Assembly (NCBI RefSeq): GCF_003481985.1
Contig: NZ_QUMD01000007.1
Coordinates: 1 to 64,000, forward strand
DNA length: 64,000 bases
From: Clostridium sp. OF09-36
GTDB taxonomy: Bacteria > Bacillota > Clostridia > Lachnospirales > Lachnospiraceae
Direction: 5' to 3'
Of the stretch, positions 29,624 to 39,991 are shown piece by piece. The notes under the pieces were generated by a model. The model was not told the origin of the DNA, did not search any database, and saw nothing but the letters and a program-made list of their open reading frames with translations. The position numbers and the translations under genes are program-made. Within the stretch, counting starts at the first letter, position 1. Each line of letters begins with the position of its first letter.

Positions 29624-29740
29624 CGAAATACCGTTTCTTCATGAAATATTAAAGTTTCCACTCTGTATTTCCGAAAACTTCTGTGTTAAAATACGATGTT
29701 GTATTATTATATGAAACCAAAGAAAAACGAGATCATAAAC

Positions 29741-31720
29741 ATGAAACGACATTTACATTCTGAGCAGATCGGGAAACTTCTGATGGATTCCATGATCCGC
29801 TATAAAAACAAATGGGCCGCCGCCGGTATGGCGCTGGTTCTTGGTGCCGGAAGCATTGGTATTTCTTTTCTATATCATCCAGCCGTGGACGAGACGCCCA
29901 CCGAACAGGAAACGGAGGAAGAAACGACTGCTGCAGCATCTTTAGCTGCAACACCAGAGACCGAAACCGAGACCGTCTGGATTCCCACTCTGGATGAGTT
30001 AAATCTGGCTCACTACTTTCCAGAAGGGGAAGACACCACCGATATCACCAAAAGTCTTGCCGGACAGGTATTCCACGAACTGATGACGCGTGACGCAAAC
30101 TGGTCCAGCGCCCTCTCCAGTTATTCCGATGTCACACCGGCTGATATGGCAGCGAAGCTTGGACTTCCCAGGGAACGGATCCTTGGCAAATATAACCCGG
30201 AAGATTCGCAGCATAAAAAAGAAGATCCATCTACCTGGACCATCGGCAGCTTCCGCAATGTGCGGATCCAGGCAGTGGATGGAGACGGTCATACGATTTC
30301 TCCTTATTCCGATGTTCCACAGATCATGGCTATGGCCAACGTCTATACCTATTATCATAATCCGGAAGACAGCGCCGCCTTTCTTTCCTATGCAAAAGCA
30401 CTGTGGGAAGCTGCACATTCCTATACTATGTCCATCAGTGATGTATATTACTGTTCCGGCTGTGTTGGAAAATCTGCGGAAGAGCTGGAGAAAAAGGCAT
30501 TGTTGGAAGAAGCAGAAGCCGAAAAAGAACAGGATAATCTGGAACTTCCTTATGAAACAGCCGGAGAACATACAGAATCAGAAACAAGTTCTTCCGAAGA
30601 TAAAACAACAGCACCCAATGCGCATGGCGTGATTACAGCCGGAGCTGCCACAGCCGAAAAAAAGGCACAGGAATCAAGCAAGGCGGAAAGCATTGCTGCT
30701 GAAACCAGGGAAACAGAAACCATACCGGAATCCACCAGCGGTGTGATCACGGCACCAACCAGGGCAGCGAATGCATCCCAGGCGTCTTCTTCCTATGCGG
30801 CACAGGAAAAGACTGCATCTCCATCCGATGCCGAACAGGCAGTCTCCATACAGGCATCCGAAGGCGGACAGTCCATTGCCGTTACAGAGGAAACATCATC
30901 GGAATCATCCGGGCATGCAACATCTGGACAGGATTCAGAAGCATCGGTTTCAAATGCCGAAACATCAGCCGCATCCGTAACAGGCCCGGCCACGCTGAGC
31001 TGCCCTGGACATGTCGACCTGACCGTTACCATGAAGATTGGTGGATTGACGGAAAGCGCCAGCCTTTTTTCACTGGATGCAGCCGGAAATGACGAAAGCA
31101 AATTCACAGAAGGTGGCTGGCAGGGCTGGACAGAAGAGAACCGGCAGGCTGCGATTGCACTTGCATCCGAAGACTGGTACCAGAAATATGGACTGAGCGT
31201 ATCTTCTATTTCTACCGGGACACCGCTGACCGCTTCGGAAATTGAAGAATATCTGGATGGGCTGCCAGCGGACATTTCCGAGACCAGAAAAGAACTTTTG
31301 CGGTTTGCATTGAATTCCGTCGGTAAGGTACCTTATTATTGGGGTGGAAAACCATCTGCCAAAAACTACGATGGAAATCATTTCGGTACCCTGGTCTCTC
31401 CAGACGTAGATGGCCGTACCCTAAAGGGTCTGGATTGCTCCGGCTGGATCAGCTGGGTATACTGGTCCGTGACAGGGAACCATCTGCCTTATGAAAGTAC
31501 CAGTGGCCTGGCTGCCCTTGGAACACGGATCAGCCGGGAAGACTTACAGCCGGGCGACCTTTTGATCCGCACCGGAGCAGATGCCCATGTTGTCATGTTT
31601 CTTGGCTGGACTTCCGATGGAAAAGTCCGCTGCGTCCATGAAACCAGCGGTTCTATCAACAATGCCACCGTCGGAACCAGAGACGCTGGATGGCCATATT
31701 ACCGAAGACTGATTGATTAA
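29741..31720 (+). CDS. Membrane-anchored NlpC/P60-type cell-wall hydrolase
   Basis: About 659 residues from ATG 29741 (in-frame ATGs at 29696 and 29711 lack a ribosome site; a -10-like TAAAAT at 29687 argues against 29696). An N-terminal cytoplasmic stretch and one membrane span (AAAGMALVLGAGSIGISFLY) lead to an extracellular domain, a long Ser/Thr/Glu/Ala linker (about 270-430) and a C-terminal NlpC/P60 domain with DCSGWISWVYW (Cys), DAHVVMFLG (His) and RCVHETS. It probably cuts peptidoglycan stem peptides. The linker repeats a GVITA motif (HGVITAG, SGVITAP) also found in the LCP gene downstream. Confidence 0.85.
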   Translation: MKRHLHSEQIGKLLMDSMIRYKNKWAAAGMALVLGAGSIGISFLYHPAVDETPTEQETEEETTAAASLAATPETETETVWIPTLDELNLAHYFPEGEDTTDITKSLAGQVFHELMTRDANWSSALSSYSDVTPADMAAKLGLPRERILGKYNPEDSQHKKEDPSTWTIGSFRNVRIQAVDGDGHTISPYSDVPQIMAMANVYTYYHNPEDSAAFLSYAKALWEAAHSYTMSISDVYYCSGCVGKSAEELEKKALLEEAEAEKEQDNLELPYETAGEHTESETSSSEDKTTAPNAHGVITAGAATAEKKAQESSKAESIAAETRETETIPESTSGVITAPTRAANASQASSSYAAQEKTASPSDAEQAVSIQASEGGQSIAVTEETSSESSGHATSGQDSEASVSNAETSAASVTGPATLSCPGHVDLTVTMKIGGLTESASLFSLDAAGNDESKFTEGGWQGWTEENRQAAIALASEDWYQKYGLSVSSISTGTPLTASEIEEYLDGLPADISETRKELLRFALNSVGKVPYYWGGKPSAKNYDGNHFGTLVSPDVDGRTLKGLDCSGWISWVYWSVTGNHLPYESTSGLAALGTRISREDLQPGDLLIRTGADAHVVMFLGWTSDGKVRCVHETSGSINNATVGTRDAGWPYYRRLID

Positions 31721-31766
31721 AACCAAACATCTTACAGATCCTGAATGAGATCAGGGAGGAGGAACT

Positions 31767-33542
31767 TTGAATTACAGAGACGATGCCTTTGAAGGCGATG
31801 AGCTGGACCGCATGCGTGCCAGACAGCAACGGAAAAAACAGGGAACTGCCCAAGCTTCCGGTTCCAGACGGCATAGTTCGGATCCTGGAATAACCGGTTA
31901 CGCACGAAATACAGCAAGAACAGCACATTATGATCCAGTCGAAGAAGAGGATGACTTACGTCCGGACCAGATTGAAGAACTGGATCTGGAGGATTATGAC
32001 ACCTATGAAAATGCACTGCAAAAAGAACTGGACCGCACCATCGAACAAAGCGAAATGGGAAATCCATATCCAAAGAACCGGAATGCAGCAGAAAGGAGGA
32101 GTCAACAGAACCGTATGAGACAGGATCGTTCTGCTTACGAAAGACCGCATAAAAAACGCAGAAAAAAGAAAGAAATGGGAAAAATCCTTTTCCTGGTTGT
32201 TATCCTTGTCGCCGGTCTTTCTCTCTATCATCATTTCCGTGATAATGGATACTGGACGATTGCAGTATTCGGAGTAGACTCCCGCGACGGAAATCTTGGA
32301 AAAGGGGCGCTGTCTGATGTAGAAATGCTGGCAAGCATCAACAAAAAGACCGGTGAGATCAGACTGGTATCTGTTTTCCGTGACAGCTACCTGCGCATTT
32401 CCAACGAAGAAGAAAAATACGACAAGATCAATGAAGCTTATTTTCTCGGCGGACATGAGCAGGCGGTTCAGGCATTGGAAAACAATTTAAACATCCGGAT
32501 CGATGATTATGCAACATTCAACTGGAAGGCAGTCGTTGACGCCATCAACGTACTTGGCGGTGTTGATATTGAAATCACCGACAAAGAGTTTGCCTATATC
32601 AATTCCTTTATCACAGAAACCGTAAACTCCACCGGAGTAGGATCCTACCAGCTGGAGCACAGCGGTATGAACCATTTAGATGGTGTCCAGGCAGTTGCTT
32701 ATGCGAGACTGCGTCTGATGGATACGGACTTTAACCGGACGGAACGTCAGCGGAAAGTGCTGGGTCAGGCAATGGAAAAAGCAAAATCTTCTGGATTTAA
32801 AACCTTAAAGACTCTGGTTGGGGCAGTTTATCCTCAGATTTCTACCAGCATCGGCGTCAACGATGTCCTCACCCTTTCAAAGGGTGCGAAAAAATACTAC
32901 ATCGGACAGACCTCCGGTTTCCCATTTTCGCATCAGGAAATGAAGATCGGAAAAAAATCCTGTGTCATCCCAACCACACTGGAAAGCAATGTCAGCCAGC
33001 TTCATGCATTCTTATTTGATGATACCTCCTATGCAGCGCCGCAGTCTGTGCATGAGATCAGCAGCTATATTGCCAAAAAGACCGGACTTGGAGATCCTGG
33101 TAAAGATACTGAATCCGGTAAGAATATCGGCGCAGAGGGCAACAGCGGCGGTGGACAGACTGGTGGAAAATCAGAGCAGCCTGCTGCAGCGCCGGCCCAG
33201 ACAGAGCCTGCAGTGGAAGAGAGCAGTGCAGCAGGGATCGAGGAGAGTTCAGAATCTGCAGAAGAGACCATGGAAGCAACGGAAAACACAGAAACAAAAT
33301 CCCAGGAAGAACCAGAAACCTCCTCTGGTGTGATCAGTGCACCGCAGGATCGTCCGGGATCATCGGAATCAGCTGCGCCAGATCATGAAATGACAGGACC
33401 TGGTACATCGAATGCTCCTGGAAATTCATCAAATGGTCCTGTTTCATCCAATGCACCAACTGCCGCAGAAACGAATGCAGCCCTGGAAGCACCGGGCCAG
33501 AACGCAGCAAGCCAGCCAGAAGAAGCCGGTCCAGGCGTATAA
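31767..33542 (+). CDS. LytR-CpsA-Psr (LCP) family cell-wall ligase
   Basis: 591 residues from TTG 31767, well placed after AGGGAGGAGG. About 130 basic/acidic cytoplasmic residues precede one span (KILFLVVILVAGLSLYHH). The LCP domain follows, with VFRDSYLRI, GGVDIEITDKEF and YARLRLMDTDFNRTERQR, including the conserved Arg and Asp residues that bind polyprenyl-pyrophosphate. LCP enzymes attach teichoic acids or capsule to peptidoglycan. The last 150 residues are a low-complexity Ser/Pro/Glu tail with SSGVISAPQD. Lies 46 bases after the NlpC gene, likely one operon. Confidence 0.88.
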   Translation: MNYRDDAFEGDELDRMRARQQRKKQGTAQASGSRRHSSDPGITGYARNTARTAHYDPVEEEDDLRPDQIEELDLEDYDTYENALQKELDRTIEQSEMGNPYPKNRNAAERRSQQNRMRQDRSAYERPHKKRRKKKEMGKILFLVVILVAGLSLYHHFRDNGYWTIAVFGVDSRDGNLGKGALSDVEMLASINKKTGEIRLVSVFRDSYLRISNEEEKYDKINEAYFLGGHEQAVQALENNLNIRIDDYATFNWKAVVDAINVLGGVDIEITDKEFAYINSFITETVNSTGVGSYQLEHSGMNHLDGVQAVAYARLRLMDTDFNRTERQRKVLGQAMEKAKSSGFKTLKTLVGAVYPQISTSIGVNDVLTLSKGAKKYYIGQTSGFPFSHQEMKIGKKSCVIPTTLESNVSQLHAFLFDDTSYAAPQSVHEISSYIAKKTGLGDPGKDTESGKNIGAEGNSGGGQTGGKSEQPAAAPAQTEPAVEESSAAGIEESSESAEETMEATENTETKSQEEPETSSGVISAPQDRPGSSESAAPDHEMTGPGTSNAPGNSSNGPVSSNAPTAAETNAALEAPGQNAASQPEEAGPGV

Positions 33543-33675
33543 CCCCATATTCCAAACAGCAGACGTTCCATGTTTACGTATTTCCTGTGAGACTCGTCAT
33601 AATATACAGAAATATGTCTGTATCGAGTATACTTTTGTCTAATGAGACAAAATTCAAAAAATTACCAAAAAACTA

Positions 33676-33860
33676 TTATACAAAATCAAAATTTCCGCTA
33701 TAATAGCACCTCGGTAAGAAAATACAAAATACAGTTTTATGAGAACGCAGTGAGATGCACACCGGAAATCTGCCATAGAGGTTTCCGATATCTGAAATCA
33801 GAATGCAGTGGAGTCGCAACGAGTTTGACGGCTTCGCTGCATTTTTTGTTGCATTCATAT
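33676..33860 (+). promoter_or_regulatory. Promoter with structured leader and possible attenuator
   Basis: TATAAT at 33699-33704 has a weak -35 (TTATAC at 33676). The leader has a CGGAAA/TTTCCG stem at about 33761-33788 and then a 12-bp stem, GCAGTGGAGTCG with CGGCTTCGCTGC (about 33803-33840), whose three G-U pairs do not break it, followed by ATTTTTTGTTG. That second stem looks like an intrinsic terminator about 120 bases ahead of the gene at 33967. This layout fits transcription attenuation. I could not match it to a known riboswitch class. Confidence 0.55.
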
Positions 33861-33966
33861 TGATGCGGTGTTGGCAGTACACCAGCTGACAGCTCTTTTA
33901 TCCATGCGAAGTTCTCCCACATACTTTGCAGCTGCACGATGTTCTCATGCAATCAAGGAGGAAATT

Positions 33967-34425
33967 ATGCCAAAATCTTTAAAACAGGAAATTGTTTATG
34001 GAATCATGATGGTCTTTGCCATGGTTTACGCTATGGTTTGCTACAATGTAACGCTGAACGTAGGCGGCATGCAGAACTTCGTATTTGCAGCTGCACTTCA
34101 TGAACTCCCGATCATGTGTCCGCTGGCGTTTATCTTTGACTTTTTTGTAGTTGGACCAATTGCCAAAAAAGTTACATTCCGAATTTTCAATCCGGCAGAA
34201 GATAAGCCTATTTTCGTAATCCTGATGATCTCTGTCCTTTCCATCTGGATGATGTGCCCGTACATGAGCCTGATGGCAACCATTTTATTCAAGAACGGTC
34301 TGCAGCCGGAGTTCTTAAGCATCTGGATCTCCACCACGATCAAGAACTTCCCGATGGCATTCTTCTGGCAGCTGTTTGCAGCAGGTCCGCTGGTTCGTTT
34401 TATTTTCGGAAAAATCTTCAAATAG
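33967..34425 (+). CDS. DUF2798-like four-span membrane protein
   Basis: 152 residues from ATG 33967 after AAGGAGGAA. Four hydrophobic segments are visible (IMMVFAMVYAMVCYNV, ELPIMCPLAFIFDFFVV, IFVILMISVLSIWMM, FPMAFFWQLFAAGPLV), arranged as two similar halves each with a GP or CP turn near the end. Family function unknown. A terminator follows, so it is a single-gene unit behind the leader at 33676. Confidence 0.75.
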   Translation: MPKSLKQEIVYGIMMVFAMVYAMVCYNVTLNVGGMQNFVFAAALHELPIMCPLAFIFDFFVVGPIAKKVTFRIFNPAEDKPIFVILMISVLSIWMMCPYMSLMATILFKNGLQPEFLSIWISTTIKNFPMAFFWQLFAAGPLVRFIFGKIFK

Positions 34426-34447
34426 TATTCCCAAAAAGAAGAAATTT

Positions 34448-34496
34448 AGGAGGGTGTATACAGGAACGGTTGCACCTTCCTCTTTTTTTGTTTATA
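34448..34496 (+). terminator. Terminator after the DUF2798-like gene
   Basis: AGGAGGGTG and CACCTTCCT pair around a loop containing ATACAGGAACGG, followed by CTTTTTTTG. Confidence 0.8.
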
Positions 34497-34542
34497 ATAA
34501 AGACCATGATCTAAAAAAGAAAACGAACTAGGAGGTACTTTT

Positions 34543-36073
34543 ATGCAGGGAATGGCACAAAAGAAAAAGGACGGAAAAGTCCTCGATTTTATTGAACGGG
34601 TCGGGAACCAGCTTCCCCATCCCTACATTCTGTTTTTGTGGTTATGTCTGATCCTTGCGCTGATCAGCCTGGCCTGCAGTCTGGCAGGTGTCAGCGTCGT
34701 AAACCCAACCAACGGAGAAATGGTTCTGGCCAAGAGCCTCATCAGCAAAGACGGACTCATCTGGCTGCTGGAAAACCTGCTTTCCAACTTCCAGGGATTC
34801 TCACCGCTCGGTCTGGTCCTTGCCATGCAGATCGCGATCGGCTTTCTGAAAAGGTGGGGCTTCTTACCACAGCAATGAGAAGAGCGATCCTTGGTGTTCC
34901 GCTCTGGGCATTGACTGCAACCGTATTGTTCCTTGGTATCAACGGAAGTATCGCTTCTGAGGCTTCCATCATCGTTGTTCCGGCTCTGGCAGCTGCTGCC
35001 TTCGAATCCGTTGGCATGCACCCGATCGCAGGACTTCTTGCCGGATATGCCGCAACCAATGCCGGTTTTACCGCCTGCGTGATCGTAGCCGGTACCGATG
35101 TGCTTCTTGCCGGTGTTACGGAATCCGCAGCGCAGATGATTGATCCGGCCATGACCGTAAACGCTACCTGCAACTGGTACTTCATGTTCGTATCTGTATT
35201 TACCCTGACTGTGGCAGGCGTCTTTGTTAACAAGAAGTTTATCGTTCCGCGTCTTGGCACCTATGATCCGGCAAACGGAGAGGGTGTCGATGCCGTAGAG
35301 TCCAGCTCTGAGATCACCCCGGTCCAGGCAAAGGCGCTTCGTGGTGCAGGCATCTTCAGTATTCTTTACATTGTACTGTTCGCGCTGATGGTCATCCCGT
35401 CCGGCGGTATCCTGCGTGCGGAGGACGGCTCCATCTTAAATGGTCCGTTCATCAAAGGTCTGGTTCCGATCCTGATGATCTACTTTATCCTGGTAGGCGT
35501 TGTGTATGGTCTGATCGCAGGCACGATCAAAAAGAGCTCCGATGTTCCGCTGTTAATGGGGCAGGCTCTGGAAGGCATGACCGGTTACATCGTACTGGTA
35601 TTTGTCATCGCACAGTTCATCAACATGTTCAGCTATACCAACCTTGGTATGATCATCGCCGTGAAGAGTGCCGATGCGCTGCAGGCAGCAGGCTTTACCG
35701 GCATCCCGCTGATGCTGTTCTTCATCATCCTTTGCTGCGTAGTTAACCTGTTCATGACCAGCGGCTCCGGTAAATGGTACATCTTCGCACCGATCCTGGT
35801 TCCGATGATGATGATGCTCGGATACAGCCCGGCATTCGCCAGATCGTATACCGTATCGGTGATTCCACCACAAACGCGATCACCCCGATCTATCCGTATA
35901 TCCCGATCGCGATCGGAATGGCAAAGAAATACGACCGCAACTTCGGTATGGGAAGCCTGATCTCCATGATGCTTCCATACTCCATTGCATTCCTGCTCGT
36001 ATGGATCGTCCAGATGATTGTCTGGGTACTGTTAAACCTGCCGCTTGGCCCGGGTGTCAACGTATTTTTATAA
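34543..36073 (+). CDS. abgT: AbgT-family transporter (two frameshifts)
   Basis: About 510 residues when read through, with some ten membrane spans and two hairpin loops typical of AbgT (p-aminobenzoyl-glutamate importer or sulfonamide exporter family). The N-terminus DFIERVGNQLPHPYILFLW and the segment TTNAITPIYPYIPIAI are characteristic. One G is lost at 34846-34850 (GFLEKVGLLTTAM restored) and one C at 35838-35842 (AFAQIVYRIGDSTTNAI restored). AGGAGGTA precedes the ATG. The peptidase genes behind it suggest transport of dipeptide-like or acyl-glutamate substrates. Confidence 0.88.
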
Positions 36074-36091
36074 ACAAACAGGAGACTTATC

Positions 36092-38346
36092 ATGAAAAAA
36101 GGGATTATGAGTACACGGTATGCAGCAGCAGAGAAACTCCTGACTGCACATACCAGACATGCCGTTCTGAACGGAAATCCAAAAATCATCTGGAATCCGG
36201 ATCAGACTGCATTCCAGTATGAACGCCAGACCCGTTCTAACGAAGATGTTTTAAACGTTACCGTATGCGTCAATGCATCCGATGGAACAGAAACAATCAT
36301 AAGCCTGAATCAGCAAAATTTACCTTGTAACGGACAGAGCCGCGAAAGCGGCTCTGTTTCCGGTTGTATTCCGGCAGATGATCGTATCACACCAGACATT
36401 TCAAAAATCATTCCAGAAAATACAATTTTTTCTCCGGATGGACATTATGCAATTTCCAATATCCGTCACAACCTGTTTCTGACTGAGGTAAAAACAGGAG
36501 AGCAGACACAGCTTAGCTCTGACGGGAGCGAAGATTTCGAGTACGGCTGTTATATTGACATTTACAGCCAGATCACTGTAAAGCGTCAGGGAATGAAGGA
36601 GTGCCCGAACGTTTTATGGAGTCCGGATGGCACCCGTTTTATCACCTACCTTGCAGACCGCAGACAGACCAAGAAGCTCCCGCTGATCGCGTCCTATTCT
36701 GACAGTCTTAAGGATTTACGGCCGGAGCTTTATGAATATCCGTGCCCGTTTGTGACGGATGCCGATGACGAGGTTCCTCACTACAGCCTGTATCTTGGCT
36801 CTGTCAAAGACAAATCCATGACACGGGTCGATGCACCGGAGTTTCTCTATCCTGTGTTTACCGCAGCAAACCAGTCTACGGTAAAATGGATGGAAGATAG
36901 CAGACATTTCTATTTCACCTGGACCGCGAGAGGCTTTCAGAACGGGCGCCTCTACCTCGGCGATGCCGAAACAGGAGCCTGCGAGATCGTTGTAGACGAA
37001 ACTACCGATCTGTTTCTGAACCTTGGCGCGTTTGGTCTGGTAGATGGCTACGGAAGCTATCTGTTTTCCAACTGCATCACGAGCGACGGTACCTTAGCCT
37101 TCTGGCAGAGTGAGCGAAACGGCTTTGCCCATCTTTACCGTTACCGCAAAAACGGCCAGGGATGGACTTGTGAGGGCGATCTGTTCGATGTATCCCATAA
37201 GGAGCTGATCGTACAAAAGCTGGTCCGGGTCGATGAAACAGCAGAAACCATCTATTTTATGGCAAACAACGTGCCGGAATGCTCCGACCCGCTGTATTAC
37301 CAGCTTTATTCCATCCGGTTTGACGGAAACGCGCTTACCCGCCTGACCCCGGAGGATGCCGTTCACCACATTTCTATGGGACAGGATGCCTTTGTGGATA
37401 CCTATTCCCGCGTTGACCTTCCTCCGGTTACCGTACTCCGGAAAACAGACGGAACGCTGGTGCGCGAACTGGAGCAGGCTGATATCACGGATCTTCTTGC
37501 CTTAGGTTACCAGATGCCGGAGCGGATCACATTGACGGCAGCAGACGGAAAGACAAAGCTTTACGGCGTTTTCTTCCGCCCGGATACACCGGATTCCGAA
37601 CATCAGGATTTCTGGCCGCTGATCGACTATATTTACGGCGGTGCCCAGCTTTACAATGTCCCGCGTGAATTCACCTGGGATAACGGCATGGACCGCGAGA
37701 TCTACGGCGGACTGGAATCGTTTGCAAAGCTTGGATTTGCCGGACTGATCCTCGATGGTCGCGGAATCCCCGGTCGCGGCATGGACTTCCATAAGCTCAG
37801 CTACCACAACATTCATGCCTGCGCAGGACTGGAAGACCATGTCTACGCGTTAAATGAGCTGAAAAATCTGTATCCGCAGATTGATTTCAACCGGATCGGC
37901 ATGTGGGGCAATTCTGCCGGCGGCTATGCAACCGTTTCTGCCATGTTGAAATACCCGGAGGTTTACCGTGTTGGTGTTGCTTCCTCCGGAACTACGACCA
38001 GCGCATGTATGAGCATTCCTGGACCGAGCGTTACAACGGACTTTACAATGAGGAAGTTTACCGGTACGGAGACATCACCAGGCTGGCTGGCAACCTGAGC
38101 GGAAAGCTGATGCTGGCTTACGGCGCTATGGATGACAATGTTTCCATGGCACAGACCCTGCGGCTTTGCGATGAACTCAACGCACACAACAAACGGTATG
38201 ATCTGGTTGTCCTGCCAAGAGCCAACCACAATGTACCGGCAAATGCCTACTTTGTGCGCCGGAAGATGGATTATTTTGTCCGGAACCTGCTTGGTAAGAG
38301 GATCCGGAAATCTTCGGAGAATAAGCAATGCCGGATCGCAACATAA
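36092..38346 (+). CDS. S9-family peptidase, dipeptidyl-peptidase IV type (frameshifted)
   Basis: About 751 residues. A beta-propeller-like N-terminal part (LWSPDGTRFITYLADRR, WQSERNGFAHLYRY) is followed by an alpha/beta hydrolase domain with the nucleophile in GMWGNSAGGYA, the aspartate in GAMDDNV and the histidine in ANHNVPA. No signal peptide is seen, so it is probably cytoplasmic and trims N-terminal dipeptides. One G is missing at 37986-37990; read through gives SSGNYDQRMYEHSW. Starts 18 bases after abgT. A perfect 9-bp GAAA-loop hairpin lies within the reading frame at 36335-36356. Confidence 0.88.
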
Positions 38347-38422
38347 AATTATAACAACAGGCTACTGTACTCGCATTTAGAAACGGTAACCATAAAACAT
38401 GAACGATAAAGAGGATTTACAA

Positions 38423-39687
38423 ATGGAAAAACGTTATCAGGTCCTTCGCTGCGGCCGTCTCTACGATGGCATTACCCCGGAGTGGAAGACTGGGCAAAGT
38501 ATTTTAATCGAAGATGACCACATTGCTGAGATCGGCAATGAGGTGAATATCCCGGAAGGGGCCAGGATCATTGATCTGACTGACTGCCAGGTTACTCCTG
38601 GTATGATTGATGCGCATATGCACATGGACTTTTTTGACTGGCATACCGTGCGCGAAGAAGTTTATTCCCAGAGTGAGGAGGCAAAAACCCTGGCAATCGC
38701 CCGCTGTGCAAAAAAAGCACTGCGCAGGGGCTTCACGACCGTCCGGCACGTAGGCGGCATCACCAGCAACAGCTACGGCGTTCTGGATGTAAAGCATGCC
38801 ATTGAAAAGGGCTACTTCGCCGGAAGCCGTATCGTGGCTGCCCCGATGTTTCTCTGCTCTGCAGGAAGCCACGGGGATCTAAGCCAGGGCTTTGCCAGAA
38901 ACCCGCTTCTGTCCCAGAAGCTTCAGAATGAACGCATAACCCTTGGCGTCGGCAAAGACTATTTTGTAAATGCCGTGCGCGAACAGGTCAAATATGGCTC
39001 AGATTTCTTAAAGATCATGGCAACCGGAGGCTTTTTTACGCCTTATGATACCCCGATCCAGCAGCAGCTCAATGACGAAGAATTAAAAGCCATTATGGAT
39101 ACCGCCCATGAGCTTGGAAAGACTGTGACTGCACACGTGTACACCAACGAACTGATGCAGAAGCTGATTTCCTTTGGCATTGACGGAATGGAGCACGGAA
39201 GCCTGATGAACCGGGAAACGGCCCAGATCATAGAAGAAAAAGGTATTTATCTGGTACCGACCTTTAGTCCATACGAAGAAGCTGTTCACTATGACCCGGA
39301 AGAGATCAAAAAGAAGCAGCCGGAATTCCGCAAAAAGCTGGAGCTTTACAAGGATGCGCTGCAGGCTGGCCGCGAAGTCATCTGCAGCAGCAAGATCAAG
39401 CTGGGCTACGGCACCGATTTTGTGGCAAACCACCAGAACTACGAAAGCGGATACGAATACGAAGCATGGATGAGCAGCGGCATGCATCCATTTGCCGCAC
39501 TGAAGGCCGCAACCTCTGTGAATGCGGATATTTTGCAGCTTTCTGACCAGATTGGTACCCTTGAACCAGGAAAACTGGCCGATATCTCTGCATGGAAACG
39601 GGATCTGATGCAGGATAAAAAGCTCTTTTAGACTGTGCTTTCGTCATGAAGGAGGGCATCCAGTACCAGACAGAGAGCTGCCTGTAA
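38423..39687 (+). CDS. Amidohydrolase, dipeptidase/imidazolonepropionase-like (3' frameshift)
   Basis: About 421 residues from ATG 38423 (an in-frame ATG 38399 lies upstream; AGAGGA favours 38423). Motifs: GMIDAHMHMDFF (HxH), a lysine in FLKIMATGG that could be the carbamylated bridge, TAHVYT, GMEHGS and GTDFVANH. This set matches the Xaa-Pro-dipeptidase branch of the amidohydrolase superfamily. One A is lost at 39617-39621; restored, the tail reads KALLDCAFVMKEGIQYQT and ends at 39687. It closes the transporter-peptidase cluster. Confidence 0.82.
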
Positions 39688-39727
39688 CAACGCACCAGAG
39701 GCGCCACCGGCATCTCCCTAATATGCA

Positions 39728-39770
39728 TGAAAGAAGAAGGAGCAGAATCACCTCTGCTCCTTCTTCTTTC
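39728..39770 (+). terminator. Strong terminator
   Basis: AAGAAGAAGGAGCAGA and TCTGCTCCTTCTTCTTT form a stem of at least 14 pairs around ATCACC, with a T-rich end. It ends the abgT-peptidase-amidohydrolase transcript. Confidence 0.9.
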
Positions 39771-39841
39771 ATAATGTGATTGCAGACACACGGAAAATAA
39801 TGTAAGATAAAAAATATATACGAATATAAGGATAAGATGCC

Positions 39842-39970
39842 GTGATCGACGGTCATTCCCATGAGACCGTTCCAGCCAAAATGGTCGCAAACAAAGACGG
39901 AAAACCGGTTCCTGTGACTCAGACCGGATCCCGGTTGAAAAATATCGGAAAGATGACCATCAAACTATAA
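39842..39970 (+). pseudogene. C-terminal scrap of a 5'-nucleotidase/metallophosphatase
   Basis: Forty-two codons in one frame read VIDGHSHETVPAKMV, then VTQTGSRLKNIGKMT, the usual GHSHE metal-site strand and following QTG strand of UDP-sugar hydrolase/5'-nucleotidase proteins. The rest of that gene is absent and the preceding 80 bases are unrelated AT-rich DNA. It is the trace of a larger deleted gene. Confidence 0.6.
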
Positions 39971-39991
39971 TAAACAAAAGGATGTACGCCT

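Noticed and set aside
33699..33860. THF riboswitch linked to the abgT gene downstream
   Set aside because: The conserved THF aptamer segments are missing and a terminator separates this leader's gene from abgT.
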